DNA of 64,000 nucleotides from Adenanthera pavonina (Eukaryota > Streptophyta > Magnoliopsida > Fabales > Fabaceae). The DNA lies in NCBI GenBank assembly GCA_026686845.1, contig JAIVEN010000004.1, forward strand, positions 16,152,827-16,216,826. The letters run 5' to 3'. The notes below the pieces were generated by a model. That model was given only the letters and a program-made list of their open reading frames with translations, was not told where the DNA came from and did not search any database. Shown piece after piece: positions 37,687 through 49,644 of the stretch. How positions within the stretch are numbered: the stretch's first letter is position 1; the number at the start of each line of letters is the position of its first letter. The position numbers and the translations under genes are program-made.

Positions 37687-37727
37687 TTGGACTCCTAGTT
37701 AGAAGATTGCACCATCCGAGAGAGCTC

Positions 37728-40700
37728 ATGGCTAGATTTGGAGAAAACATTCTACCAGAAGGAAACAATATCAATAGAACTCTGGGCTTCAATGGAGAAC
37801 ACTATGGATACTGAAAGATGAGAATCCAAACATATCTTTAATCCATAAACCTGAAGATCTGGTCAGTCATAAAGAAGGATGATTTTATGCCAATGAAGAT
37901 ACACAACAATGGCACATACAAAGAAAAGTTAGAAGAAGAGTGGAATAATGAAGACAAATGAAGAGTTTTGCTTAACTTCAAGGCAAAACACTCCTTGTTC
38001 AGTGCTCTAAACCAAGATGAATTCTACAGAGTTTCCCATTGCTCCATAGCTAAGGGAATATGGGATACTCTAGAGATTTCTCATGAAGGAACCCAAGGAG
38101 TAAGGGAGAACAAACTGAATATTTGTAATAGTGAATATGAAAGCTTTAAAATGAAAGAAGGAGAAAGTATCAAAGATCTATAGAGAAAGCATCAAGAAGT
38201 TTACTTTGATCGTAAATTAACTGAAGAACCTTGGGAAGGAGTATTCTCAACTCGAGAAAGTCAGAAAGATTCTCATAGCCTTACCTATTAAGTGGCAACC
38301 AAAGGTGACAACTATAGAAGAAGCTAGAGAAGAATCAATGACATTTATCACAACTCTCTTTGGAAGCCTAGAAGAATATGATGAAAAACTGAAAGCTTTA
38401 AAAGAATCTTCTTCTAACAAGAAAAAGAAGGGTCTAGCTCAATCAAAAGATGATATTGATTCTGAAGAAGATGTTGAGCTGGATGAAGAAATAATGGCCA
38501 TGTTAGTGAGAAGATTTGGAAAGATATACGGAAAGAAGAAATTCATAAAATTCATGAAGAAGGATGGAGCCACCAATAGTAAGAAGGAAAACAAAGACTC
38601 TATCATATGCTATGAGCACAAGAAAATTGGACACATCAAATAGGAGTATCCTCGGCTTGCCAAGAAGCAAGGAAAAGACAAGAAGGCAGACAAAGGTGTT
38701 GAATCAAGTGTTTTGATGATTCCAAACTAACTAGAGATTGGAAGGAAGATATCAAAGGTATATAAAAGATCTCAGGTAAAGAAATCTAAGAAAAATAAGT
38801 ATAAGATTAGATATAGGATTTCTTATTGTATTCAAAATGAGTAAAAGACTTTGATCTTGCAAAAGAATGTTTAAAAAATGTGTTTTTACAATAATTCATG
38901 ATGTATTTGAAAAATACCCACTAACAGACGAATTTTGAAATGTTAGACTTGATTTGTTACTTTGAAAATTCAAATTTTGGCATCTGAAATTCGAACTTCG
39001 GAGTGAAAATATGTTAGTCAAAAAAGAGGTTCCTCTGGTAAATGAATTTCATCTTTGAAAATTTGAATTTCGGGTAAAAAACAAACTATGAAAAATAAAA
39101 AATTCATCTGAAGATATGTCAAAATTCATCTAAAAGTGAACTTTAAAAAGAGTTCTAAGTTATTCCTCTGACAGATGAACTTTGATTTTGAAAATTCTAA
39201 CTTTGGAAAGAAAGCTTGCAAGTCTATTATGATAATCTTTTGACATACGAATTTTAGTATTTAGAAATTCAAACTTTGAATTAGGTCTGATAAGAGATCT
39301 CTCTGATAGAAGAACTTTGACATTTGAAAATTCAAATTTCGAAAAGAAGAACTATTGTACTATATTGAGCTGCCTACTGACAAACAAATTTTGGGCACCA
39401 AAATTCAAACTTCAAAGGCACTATAGCAATATGGAACAACTGTTCACACTTACCAAAAGAACTTTAAACTTGAAAATTTATATGTTCCAATATAGAAACA
39501 TCTATCAAAGATGAAAGTTCAAACTTTACTTTAGAATAGACAAACTTCGAGGTTCAGCATTAAAGTCTTTAGCTTACAGTCTCTGTGAAATTAGTCTATT
39601 GACACACCAAAATTCAAACTTTGAATGTCAGACGCATTAAATGCGGCTGGTGAATGGATAGTTTTTCAGAGTAACCATTGGGTAACATCTCTAACGGCTA
39701 GATCTTGTCTCTAACGTATAGTTAAGACATAAATCTATAAATAGAACTTTATTTGAAAATGTGGGTAACAATTTTACTTTGTATATACAGAAACTCTACT
39801 AAATTCTTGAGTCAAAGTCTTCTGCTCTCACATACTTCATATCTTGTACTTCAACTTTCATATACACTCTAAATTAGAGAATTTAATTACTATAATCAAT
39901 CTTATCTTCATCTGGAAGAAATATTTTCTTGTGAGGGGATTTCATAAGAGATTTGGGAAGCACTTAGCTAAAGTGCAAAGAGTGACATTGTAAGCTCTTA
40001 GAACAAAGCATCAAGTTGTACTAAGGCATTACAAGAAGTCCACCAAATTCTTGCAAGATAGTGTAAAATCTCAAGTGGTCGCTTGAGGACCGGACGTAGG
40101 TCAAGAGAAAGAAACCAAACCAGGATAAATATTTGTGTCATCTCTTCCCTTATCTTATTTTTTATTTGGTTATATTTTATACTATGTTTTTACTGTCACT
40201 CTTACTTTCACCACTCTCTTATACTTTTGCAGAAAATTTTAATTTTCTCAATTCACCCCCTCTTGGGGAAGCCAGCATATCTAACAAAAGGGAAAAAGAA
40301 AAATACCTTTATGTCATCTATCTGGGAAGATAGCTTAGATGAAGAGGATGCAGCAGAAGATGATGAAATTGCAAATCTTTGCTTAATGACTAAAGAGACT
40401 GCAGAGAAGGAGGAGAATCATAACCAAAGCAGTGACAATGACTCTAAGGTAAATAATTCTAAACCTTCCTATAATGAACTGTATGATGCATTTAATGACT
40501 TGCTTATTGAGTTTGTTAAAGTTTCTAAATAGTTGTCTCAAGCTACAAAAGAAAATAATCAAACTTGAAAATGAATTACATACATCTTGCATTGTATCAC
40601 AACCCTCTTCTTCTACTCCTTCTGTCTACACCTCATGCATTGAGCTAAGAGATATGAATGCTCATCTCTATAAGACTCTAACTAGATTTACTAGAGGTCA

Positions 40701-41067
40701 AAATATGCTGAAATTATTACTAGGAAAGCAAACAATGAGTTAAAGCAAGATGGGTCTAGGATATGACCCCTTTACTATAAAAGAAAAGATGAAAAGCAAA
40801 AACCAAAACCTCTATCTAAGAAATTTTGTGCATGCTAAAGGAAATTCAAATTATAGTGAGTCAACTCAAAACATGGAGTCATTCCCATCTCCCAAAAATC
40901 AAAAGGAAAGATATCACTTACATTATTATAGACCTACATCTCTTGTTTCTGGCCCCTTCTCCATATGCCACTTCTATAATAAGAAGGGTCATATATCCTC
41001 CTCTTGTGTATACAAGAAAGAAGGAAATGGTAATGGAAGAAAGTGGGTTCCCAAAGGTACTTGTTAG
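37728..41067 (+). pseudogene. gag: Copia gag of E3, split by a solo LTR
   Basis: Starts MARFGENILPEGNN. Homologous to E1 gag throughout, with stops after EHYGY and TYL, after WNNEDK and after SIKDL. The first knuckle is decayed (CYEHKKIGHIK then a stop). The coding region is cut at 38696 and resumes at 40287; AAAGG flanks both sides of the inserted LTR. The second part is acidic (EEDAAEDDEIANLCLM) and ends with knuckle CHFYNKKGHISSSC, in which one Cys is Tyr. It stops at KWVPKGTC (41067), where the sequence jumps to the pre-integrase region. Confidence 0.8.
38697..40286 (+). mobile_element. Solo LTR, Sirevirus-like, inside gag of E3
   Basis: 1590 bases from TGTTGAATCAAG to ATATCTAACA, with perfect AAAGG duplication at 38692-38696 and 40287-40291. 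It has a TATA box at 39736-39745 and a U3 array at about 38930-39450. It is closer in sequence to the solo LTR at 33225 than to the LTR of its host, so it came from a separate, later insertion followed by LTR-LTR recombination. Confidence 0.92.
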
Positions 41068-43312
41068 ACTATTGATTTAGATGAATTTCCTACTCTAGAT
41101 TTAATATGCTTAATCAATAAAAATGATAAGAGTTGGTTATGGTATAGGAGATTAGCTCATGTTAGCATGTATCAATTAATTAAACTTATTAAAACAGAAC
41201 TTGTCCTTGGTTTACCTAATATCTCGTTTAAAAAGTACGGAGATTGTAATGCTTATCTTAAAGGGAAACAAATTAAGTCATCTTTTAAATCTAAAAACAT
41301 TGTCTTCAAATCTAGACCACTCCAATTGCTTCACATGGACTTGATAGGTCCTAGTCATGTTAAGAGCATTGGTGTTAACCTATGTGTTCTAGTTGTAGTA
41401 AATGACTATTCTAGATTTACTTGGACTTTATTTCTTTATTCTAAAGATGAGACATTTAAGGCATTTTTTATCTTAGCTAAAAAAATCCAAAATGAAAAAG
41501 CTTTCTCTATTGTATGTCTTGGAACAGATCACGGTGGTAAATTCAAAAATGCTCAAATTGCTGCCTACTGTGAAGAAAATGGAATAGAACACAACTTCTC
41601 TGCTCCAATAACACCTCAACAGAATGAAGTTGGTAAGAGGAAAAACAAAGTGCTAGAAGAAATGGCTCCTGCGATGTTGAATGAGAAAGGATTACCAAAG
41701 TACTTATAGGCTAATGTAGTGAGTACAACATTCTAGCTAATGAATAGAGCCTACATTAGATCTATTCTTAGCAAAACTCTATATGAGTTATATAAGGGAA
41801 AAAAGCCCAACCACTCTCATCTTCATGTTTTTAGATGCACTTGCTACGTTCATAACAATAGTAAAGATAACAATATCAAATGAAGGTATATTTCTTGGCT
41901 ATTTAAATAGAAGTAAAGCATATATAGTATTTAATAAGAAGTCTAAGACTATAGAAGAATCTGTGCATGTAAACCTGACTTAGATAAGAATGAACTAATT
42001 TCTACTTTTAAAAAAATGAATCTCTCTAAAGAAGATGAAAGTAAACCTCCAAAAATATTAGAATCTACTACTGTAGAGGAAGATATCCAAGAGAAAGATC
42101 ATGAATTTGAAGATAATGAAAAAATTTCTCAAGAACTACCTATAGCTTAGAGATATCAAAGGAGTCATCCTATTAATCAAGTGATTGGGGATGTTTAAGA
42201 GAATGTTAAAACAAGAAGGTAACTTAAGGATCAGATAAATCATTATGCATTAATTTCGCAGATTGAACCTAATTGTATTCAAGAAGCATTAAATGATAAA
42301 TATTGGATTAATGCAATGCAATAAGAAGTAAATCAGTTCCAAAGGAATCAGGTTTGGGACTTGGTACCTAGGCCCAATGATCATTCAGTCATTGGAACTA
42401 AATGAGTATTTAGAAACAAGCTTGATGAATCTAGTGCAATCACAAGAACAAAGCCAGATTGATAGCTCAAGATTATAATCAAGAATAAGGCATAGACTAT
42501 GAAGAGACATTTGCTCCAATTATAAGATTGGAAGCAATAAGGATACTTCTAGCCTATGCTTGCATAAAAGGTGTCAAGTTTTACCAAATGGATATTAAAA
42601 GTGCTTTTCTTAATGGCTATATAATGGAAAAAGTTTATGTTGAACAACTCCAGGTTTTGAGGACTCAACAAAGTCTAATCATGTCTATAAACCTAAGAAA
42701 GCATTATATGGGTTACAGTAAGTACCTAGAGCTTGGTATGAAAGACTAAGCAACTTCTTAATAGAAAAGGGGTTCACACATGGAAAAGCGGATACTATTC
42801 TTTTCACTAAGAACGTTAATTCAGTTTTGCTCATTGTTCAAATTTATATTGATGATATTATATTTGGTGCTACTAATGAAAATTTGTGCAAGGATTTTGC
42901 TAAGTTAATGCAGGGAGAATTTGAAATGTCAATAACGAGAGAATTGACATTCTTCCTAGGACTACAAACTAAGCAATACAGTGATGGAATCTTTCTCTAT
43001 CAAACAAAGTATGTGAAAGAGCTTATGAAGAAGTTTGGTATGGAAAATGTAAAAACAATTAGCACCCCAATAAGTGCTTCAACAAAGCTCGATATGGATT
43101 AAGAGGGAAAGCCATTTGACATCACCAAATATAGAGGAATGATAGGATCTAACAACTAGCAGACCAGATATAACATTCAGTGTGTGCATGTGTGCAAGAT
43201 TTCAAGCATGTCCTAAGGAATCATATGTAATAGCAGTAAAAAAGATCTTCAGATATCTCAAAGAAACCTCTCAGATGGGTTTATGGTATCCGCAACAATG
43301 TGGATAAGAACT
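41068..43312 (+). pseudogene. pol: Copia pol of E3, protease and RNase H missing
   Basis: The protease segment present in E1 is deleted: gag joins TIDLDEFPTLD at 41068. The integrase region (41167-41709) keeps HMDLIGP and TDHGGKF, but the Glu of the catalytic triad is Lys (NEVGKRKN where E1 has NRVVERKN) and VDDYSR is VNDYSR. RT (about 42300-43110) keeps YIDDIIFGATNE and YQMDIKSAFLNGY, with several stops. A short deletion follows the MIGS motif (43144), and the frame is lost before RNase H. The element could not have moved by its own enzymes in this state. Confidence 0.85.
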
Positions 43313-43400
43313 TGAGTTATCTTTGGCAAACTCAAAATTTGAATGTCACATTGTAACAGACAAATTTTGAAGTTCAATATTAAAGTCCTTAACTTTCTAT

Positions 43401-43945
43401 TTGAATATATTTGAATGTTGAAGGACATGTATGAATATAATAAGAACATGCTTTGATCTTGAAATGTTATCACAACCCTATGTAAACTTATTTTTGTATC
43501 AATTACTTAAATAATATAATGTTTGAATGGGATAATGATACTACTGGGATTTACCCAAATCTAATCACCTATAGCCTCTAACCATGAACAGGTCTAAGCC
43601 ACATAATGGAAAAAAGGAAAAGAAGCAGAGCCATGAGGATGCAAAGTCATTACAATGTTATTTTGAATTTATGATAGAAATTATGTAAAGTTATGCATAG
43701 TGACATGATGTACATTACATTTGACATGATTAGAAAAGCATGAAAGCATGCTTTGGAATAATTGATGAGTTGGTTTGATGCTTTATGATGTTTAATTTTA
43801 TTACGTGTATGGAAAGAAGAATGCAATAATTATGATGTCCCTAATATAAGTAAGGAAATATCACAGGAAAAATATTGAGACAGGATGAATAATTGCAAAT
43901 ATTATAAAGAGAAAGTCCTAAGCTTTAATTGGAGACCAATTGGGA
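43401..43945 (+). mobile_element. Gypsy LTR fragment, family G2 (right part after E3)
   Basis: Continues the G2 LTR left at 36192: TTGAATGTTGAAGGACATG, then CTTTGATCTTGAAATG, then ACTACTGGGATTTACCCAAATC (hairpin remnant), up to CTAAGCTTTAATTGGAGACC. At about 43946 it switches abruptly to G1 sequence, so a rearrangement joined two LTRs here. Confidence 0.6.
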
Positions 43946-46133
43946 ATTTATTTATTTGATTTTAGTGAATTATTTTATAAAAGTTAACCAAGTTGGCCAA
44001 TTAACCCAAATTTACTCTTCACCCATTGCATCTCTCTCTTCCAAGACTTGGGTTAAGGTTTATAAGTAAGTATGCAGCTCTCAAAGTGCAAAACCAAGAA
44101 GCACTTCACATAGAGAAAGGCGACGAAAAAGAGAAGAGAAAAGAGAAGACCAAGAGGCCAAGCTTGAAGACCAAGGTTGCAATGATAAGTTTCTATGACT
44201 CCAAGCTTGTTGTTTCAAGTTATAGTGGTTTTCATGGAGTCATCTTCTTCCTCCTCCCTCCATAAATTTTGGCCATAACCATAGCTTGAGTAAGAGATGA
44301 GTTTTTGCACAATAAACCTAGGAGGAAACTTAAACTAGTCACCAAAGCAACTTTTCATGGATAGTTTTAAGTATTTTGGGAGAAAATTATTTTCTTTTAT
44401 TTCCATGAATTTTAGCCAGAATAGGGCATCATTTTAGAGTGGCAATTTCATGATTTTGATGTCAAAAATGAGTCCCCCATGGTTCAAAACCTTAAGAACA
44501 AGTATTGTTGCAAAGAAAATCCAAAAGGATTGCAAGATAGAATTTTAAGGTTTTGTGTGCATACTTTATGAAGGAGGTCATTGAAACAGTTGCTAATGAC
44601 CTTAAATTATGATGTATTTAGGATTAAAAAAGCCCAAGAAAGCTCTTGATAGGGGTGGAATCAAAGGAAAGGCAAAGGAAGTTAGAAAGGTAGTATTTTC
44701 CTTTTATGCATTATATTGTCCTATGATGAATTTGTGATTTCAATGAATTGTTTAATGCCATGATTGATGATTTGTGATGTTTCTTGAATGTTGGTTGAGT
44801 TGTTTGAAGGGGGTTTGATGTCCAAAATATAAAAGAAAACTCTACAAAAATTTTTATAAAATATTATGGCATTGTATGTTTTTATGATAATCAATGATGA
44901 TTTCATGAATTGTTATGTAATATGGTTACATGATTGGGCAATACTACTGAGATTCTTTGAATCTCACCCTTCCATATGACTAACATGCTTAGGGAGAAGA
45001 TATGGTAATGATGCAAGGAGGACTAAGAGCAAGAAGATGGATGAAGGAGATTAAAGCTCATTATGTTATACCTCTCTACAAATTTAAGAAATTTGCATGG
45101 AATTGTGAATGAATGTATGGGGCTGCCACTGTCTATTACTATGTTTCTTTAAGTCCACTTATGATGTTATGTATAAAAATGGATCAATGAATAAAGATGT
45201 ATTATGTTTATAAAGCTTATTATGTGAGTAACAGTATGATTTTGTCCAAGATGACTAGTCATGAAAGAAATAGGGATACTCTATTCAAAACAGGGAAATT
45301 AGTATAAGTAATTTATATTCCCTAAAAGTAGATGGTATAAGATTGTCAAAGAGCTATAGAACACTTAATTTGGACAAGTACATGATTTATGATGAATTTC
45401 TAAATTTACAGGTCATAACTGAACAATGTAGGGAAAACTGGAACTTTCACTATAGGTATTAGTTGCTTCAAGAGATAGTATAAAATTGTGTAGGGCACTA
45501 AAAATTTAATGGTTTCCACATATGGAAAGATCTATATCTTAAGTTTAATATGTCACTAATTTAGAGGTAATTGGAACTATATAGTAAGAGACATGAAAGT
45601 TTTCCTGAAACTATTCTAGTAAATGTCATGTTGTGACCCTTGATGATTCAAGATAGTGCTATGCTCTGTTCCAATTGAATAAATGTACAAGAAAAATATG
45701 TCTAGAAAATAGACATGAAGTGCTTTCTTAGAACATAAATAATGCTCAAATTAGCTTAGGATAGAATGAGATATAAATTTCTAAAATTAAGGCTAAAATC
45801 CTATGAAAGTTGACAATGACCTAATGAACAGTAAAATTTGTGCTAAATGTTGTATCAATTGGCATAATTGAAGTCATGTTCCATATTTTTTTTTCCAAGT
45901 AAAGAATGTTTTAAAATATTTTTTGAGAATCAAGTCACCCCCATATGATTTTTTCAATTTAGTTATGATTTTTCAATATTCACCGAGAAAAAAGGGACTT
46001 ACCAAATGAACAATAACATTAGGTTTCAGATTTTTCTGTTTGCCTCTCAAATGATTCAAGCCCTTAAAATGATACAATTGGACTCTAATAGAGCCTAAAT
46101 AATGGGAATTATGGTCTAAGAAAAGGTGTTACA
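43946..46133 (+). mobile_element. Gypsy LTR, family G1, 5' truncated
   Basis: Matches 49645-52793 from the AATTAACCCAAATTTACTC region onward, including hairpin GAGATTCTTTGAATCTC (44949-44965), and ends AAAAGGTGTTACA at 46133. The following TAGGC belongs to a G2 LTR. The short frame at 44026-44265 lies in the leader part of the LTR and has no recognisable product. Confidence 0.7.
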
Positions 46134-48037
46134 TAGGCCCAAGAGTATGTAGAAAATTTCATTAGGTCAAAAATACATCACCTAACCCAAAATTACCTAG
46201 ACATCTAATTGGGCCATTTTCTTCCAATCAAGCCCAATTGTTTAAGAAGCATTAAGATGGGCTTCCAAGCCCATAAAGGTGGTGTTAAATAAGGGAAAGA
46301 AAAGAGGGAAGTTAATGGTTTTAAAGAATACACCATGTAAAGAAAGCTTCATTATATTGGGCCAAATAACTATTCATGAGCACAAATATATTAGAACAAT
46401 TATTAATAGACTTAATTTATTTTTCTAGACCCACAAGTATGTAGAAAATTTCATTAAGCCAAAAATACATCACCTAGGTCCAAAATTACCTTACACATCT
46501 AATTGGGCCATTCTCTTCCAATCAAGCCCAAATGTTTAAGAAGCATTAAGATAGCCTTCCAAGCCCATAAAGGTGGCATTAAAGAAGGGAAAGAAAGGAG
46601 AGAAATGAGTGGTTTTAAAGAGTATACCATGTAAAGAAATAAAAGAAGGGAAAAGGTGTGAGTTGTAAGGCCAAGACTTGATCAAGAAGAAACGTGTATG
46701 GCGGTGATATAATCAAGCTAGGATGACATAAGACTTTGACAAGTGGACCCCTTATGATTTAAAGATAATATGGACCCTTTTTATTAGAAAAGAGATTAGT
46801 GGCTAGAATTCATTCCTTTTGCTTATAAATAGCTAAGCCTTCCCTCCCCCATAAACCACACCAAAGTGGCGTTACCACTAAGTGAAAGAGAGGAAGAGAA
46901 TGTGTGTGAGAAAGAAGGGAAGAAGGGAAGCTAGGCAATAATGCTAGAGAGTTCTCCAAGATAGCATCTTTTCCTATTTTTGCATTTTATTTTTAAGTAG
47001 TTAGTTTAATTTAGTTTTATATTGCCATAATTATGAAAAACATGTTTTAGCAGTATGAAAGTGTTTATGTTTGGATCAAAACTATGATTTTGCTTGAAAC
47101 ATGTTATGAACATGCTTGAACATTGAAGAACATGCATGAACATTGTTAGAACATGCTTTGATCTTGAAATGATATGGCAACTTCATAAAATTATGTTTTT
47201 ATGTCAATTACTTAATTAATATAATGTTTGAATGGGATAATGATACTATTGAGATTTTCTAAAATCTCATTCCCCATGAATTCTAATCATGATTAGGTCC
47301 AAGTTATACTAAGAAGAAAGTGAAGGAGATGGAGCAATATTGAAGATTAGATTATGATAATGTTATTTTGGAAATTATGTTTCAAATGATGTAATTTAAA
47401 TTAAGATGACGAATGACATGATGTTTTGTATAATTGAAATGATTATCAATACATAATATCATATTTTGGAATGATATATTATGAGGATTATGGTTTATAA
47501 ATGTATATTGTATATTTCCAAAATTGAAGGCACCTATAATGTATTTATGCTTGGTAAGAGAATAGCTTAGGAAAATAATGAGATATGATGAATAATTGAT
47601 GATACTATAAAGAGAATATCCTATGCTTCATTATAAAATCAAGATTATCCTATTTGGATAATTATAGCACAAGGTATGAATTTTCAAAGAAAATTTATCA
47701 AAATTTGGAAATTAATTAGCCAAATAAACAATAATTTTTATGCAATAAACTATATTGATTGGCATAATAAAATTCCAGATAAATAATTTTCCCTTGTAGA
47801 GGACTTCAAGAGCTTCAAAAAAAAAATTGAAGCACTAAACAATGAGTTTTCTAGAATTAGTTATGAATTTTTAAAGTTCAGTAAACAAAATAAGGGTTAT
47901 CAAGTGAATAGTAACTCAATAGGATTTTTTTGTCAAGTTTTAATTTTGGCCAATATTTGCTTCCAAATGCATCCTGATGAAATCAAAGGTATAGAGAATG
48001 AATGAAAAATTGTTCTTGAAGTAAGTAAGGTGTGACA
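46134..48037 (+). mobile_element. Gypsy LTR, family G2, with an internal tandem duplication
   Basis: Shows the G2 order to the terminus AAGGTGTGACA (48037). The first 291 bases (46134-46424) are repeated at 46425 to about 46640; both copies contain GTATGTAGAAAATTTCATTA, AAAAATACATCACC and GCATTAAGATGG or GCATTAAGATAG. A promoter-like GCTTATAAATAGC lies near 46820. No primer binding site follows the end, so it is a solo or 3' LTR. Confidence 0.65.
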
Positions 48038-48619
48038 AGAAGAGTAGGAGAAACTAAATGATCGGTTGAAATCGCTTTCAAATTCTCAAACCCAAGCTCC
48101 TCTTAACTCAAAACTGCCTCAATGTGCCTCCTCTACATTAGAATGTTTTTTTCGGTGTTCCCCTTGCATTTTATAAGTCACTCAACCCTAAAATCGTGAG
48201 ATAATGGAGTTAATAGAGCAATGAGTTTTTGGTGTCGATAAGGGCACTATAATGCTTTAAAGTTTTTTGAGATAGTGGTATCACAGCACCTTAATATAGC
48301 ATTATTGCTCCATATTTTTTCCTTTAATGCATTTCCACTTAGATTTTTCCTACAACTTATAATATCATCATCAAGCTTCAAAATTGTCAGGAGTTAAGCT
48401 AAAAAAATGTAACTTTAAGCATAACCACAATTATCCAGGCAAAGTACATTTTTCTTAATTATTTAACAAATGAAGCAATATTTCCCCAATAATCTCCTAA
48501 AATACTATGAAAAACATGGCTAATGACACGAATTTATGAATGTCAACACATATATAGCCATATGGAAAAAAAAGGGAAAAAAGAAGATATAGTACACTTA
48601 TAATTTGCTATAAGTTTTC
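48038..48619. other. Non-coding flank
   Basis: No gene, LTR or repeat recognised. It separates the G2 LTR from the isolated LRR exon and is probably host sequence next to that remnant. Confidence 0.4.
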
Positions 48620-48691
48620 CTTCGAAGTTATTTAAGGAAAGATGTAACTCTTGTAGCATAGTTAAGTTTACAGCCCCCTTTGGGATGTTTC
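48620..48691 (-). pseudogene. Isolated LRR exon remnant
   Basis: 72 bases, minus strand, reading NIPKGAVNLTMLQELHLSLN followed by NFEG: one LRR of the same type as at 23.4-26.8 kb. The donor GT is GA and the acceptor is degraded. The following AACTTATAGCAAATTATAAG matches the intron after 24457 and 23624. It probably belongs to the same gene cluster, now separated by about 21 kb of transposons. Confidence 0.65.
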
Positions 48692-49644
48692 TAGGAAGTT
48701 TACTAAATCTATTCAAGGCTAATTAAATGGGTCAATATGTTGCATGAACTTCAAAAAATAAATTATACTTTTTATCACTTGTAAATATTAAGACTTGCTA
48801 CATATTTTATATTTTAATACTTATATTGATATTGATAATCATGTTGATTGTGATAGATATTTATTGATTGATGATGTATTGATGATAACACATTGAACTA
48901 AGCCAAATTTGGGCTTTGTAGGCACTCAATAATAGGTGGTTATATGAAAAAACGCGTATAAAAATAAGGCGGAAGAGATTTTGAGATTTGTAGGTAGTTA
49001 TTTAAATAATGGCCTACAAAGATATAACTTACTGAAAAAAAATAAAAACATAAAGTAGGCAGTTATCTTAACAACCTCTTATTTTATGTTTTTTAGTAAA
49101 ATTTCATAAATAAAAAATAAAATGAAAAGTAGGTGTTTTCTATGACAACTACCTACTTTTCTTTTATTTTAAGCCCTAGTACTTTGTTTTTCTAATAGAT
49201 CTCATCTCACCCCTACTCCTCTCGTTTGAGCTCTCACTAACTCCTTCCCTCTCGTCAAAGCTTTCAGAGTTTTGTGGCTTGCTGGCTTTCAGTCCACCAT
49301 GGTTGTAGTCTCATGCTCTCATCTTCCTTGCTCGTTCACTGGGTGAGTGGTCATCTACCAACAATTTTCTCTCTCGCTCGAGCCATCATGCTTTCTCCCT
49401 CCTTCACCGTCTTACTCTAGTTAGTCATGCTTGATTCTCACAATCCCACCCATAACGTTCTTTGACTGTTTCTTCTATTAGCTCATGTGCTATTCTTCTT
49501 CAACAATTCAAAATTTGAAATTAACCTCTTTCTTTGTGAAATTTGAGCCCTAAATTCAACTCTATACTTTAGATTTTCTGGTGGGTATGGAATTCTGGGC
49601 ACCATGGGCTCATAGAGCTCTCTAGCTATTGTTAGTTTAATCAT
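48692..49644. other. Possible CACTA-like transposon end; otherwise non-coding
   Basis: From about 48920 there is GGCACTCAATAATAGGTGG followed by repeated words (GTAGGTAGTT, GTAGGCAGTT, AAGTAGGTG, CCTACTTT), some in inverted orientation, then a pyrimidine-rich tract from about 49180. The similar start GGCACTCAATAGTTGGCG occurs near 54070 in the same position relative to a G1 LTR. No transposase seen. A non-autonomous CACTA-type element is my best guess; the ends are not defined. Confidence 0.3.

Larger units (their letters stand above)
36193..43400 (+). mobile_element. E3: Sirevirus-like Copia element, 3' deleted and highly decayed
   Basis: 5' LTR (36193-37672), diverged primer site (37675), gag (from 37728, interrupted by a solo LTR at 38697-40286) and pol up to the start of RNase H. 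Near 43313 the sequence jumps to a fragment of about 85 bases matching its own LTR interior (36920-37010), then leaves the element near 43400. RNase H, the additional ORF, the polypurine tract and most of the 3' LTR are therefore deleted. The many stops make it an old copy. Confidence 0.85.

Noticed and set aside
40083..40532. A 149-codon ORF
   Set aside because: It starts inside the solo LTR and runs across the LTR/gag junction, so it is a chance fusion frame; only its second half is gag.
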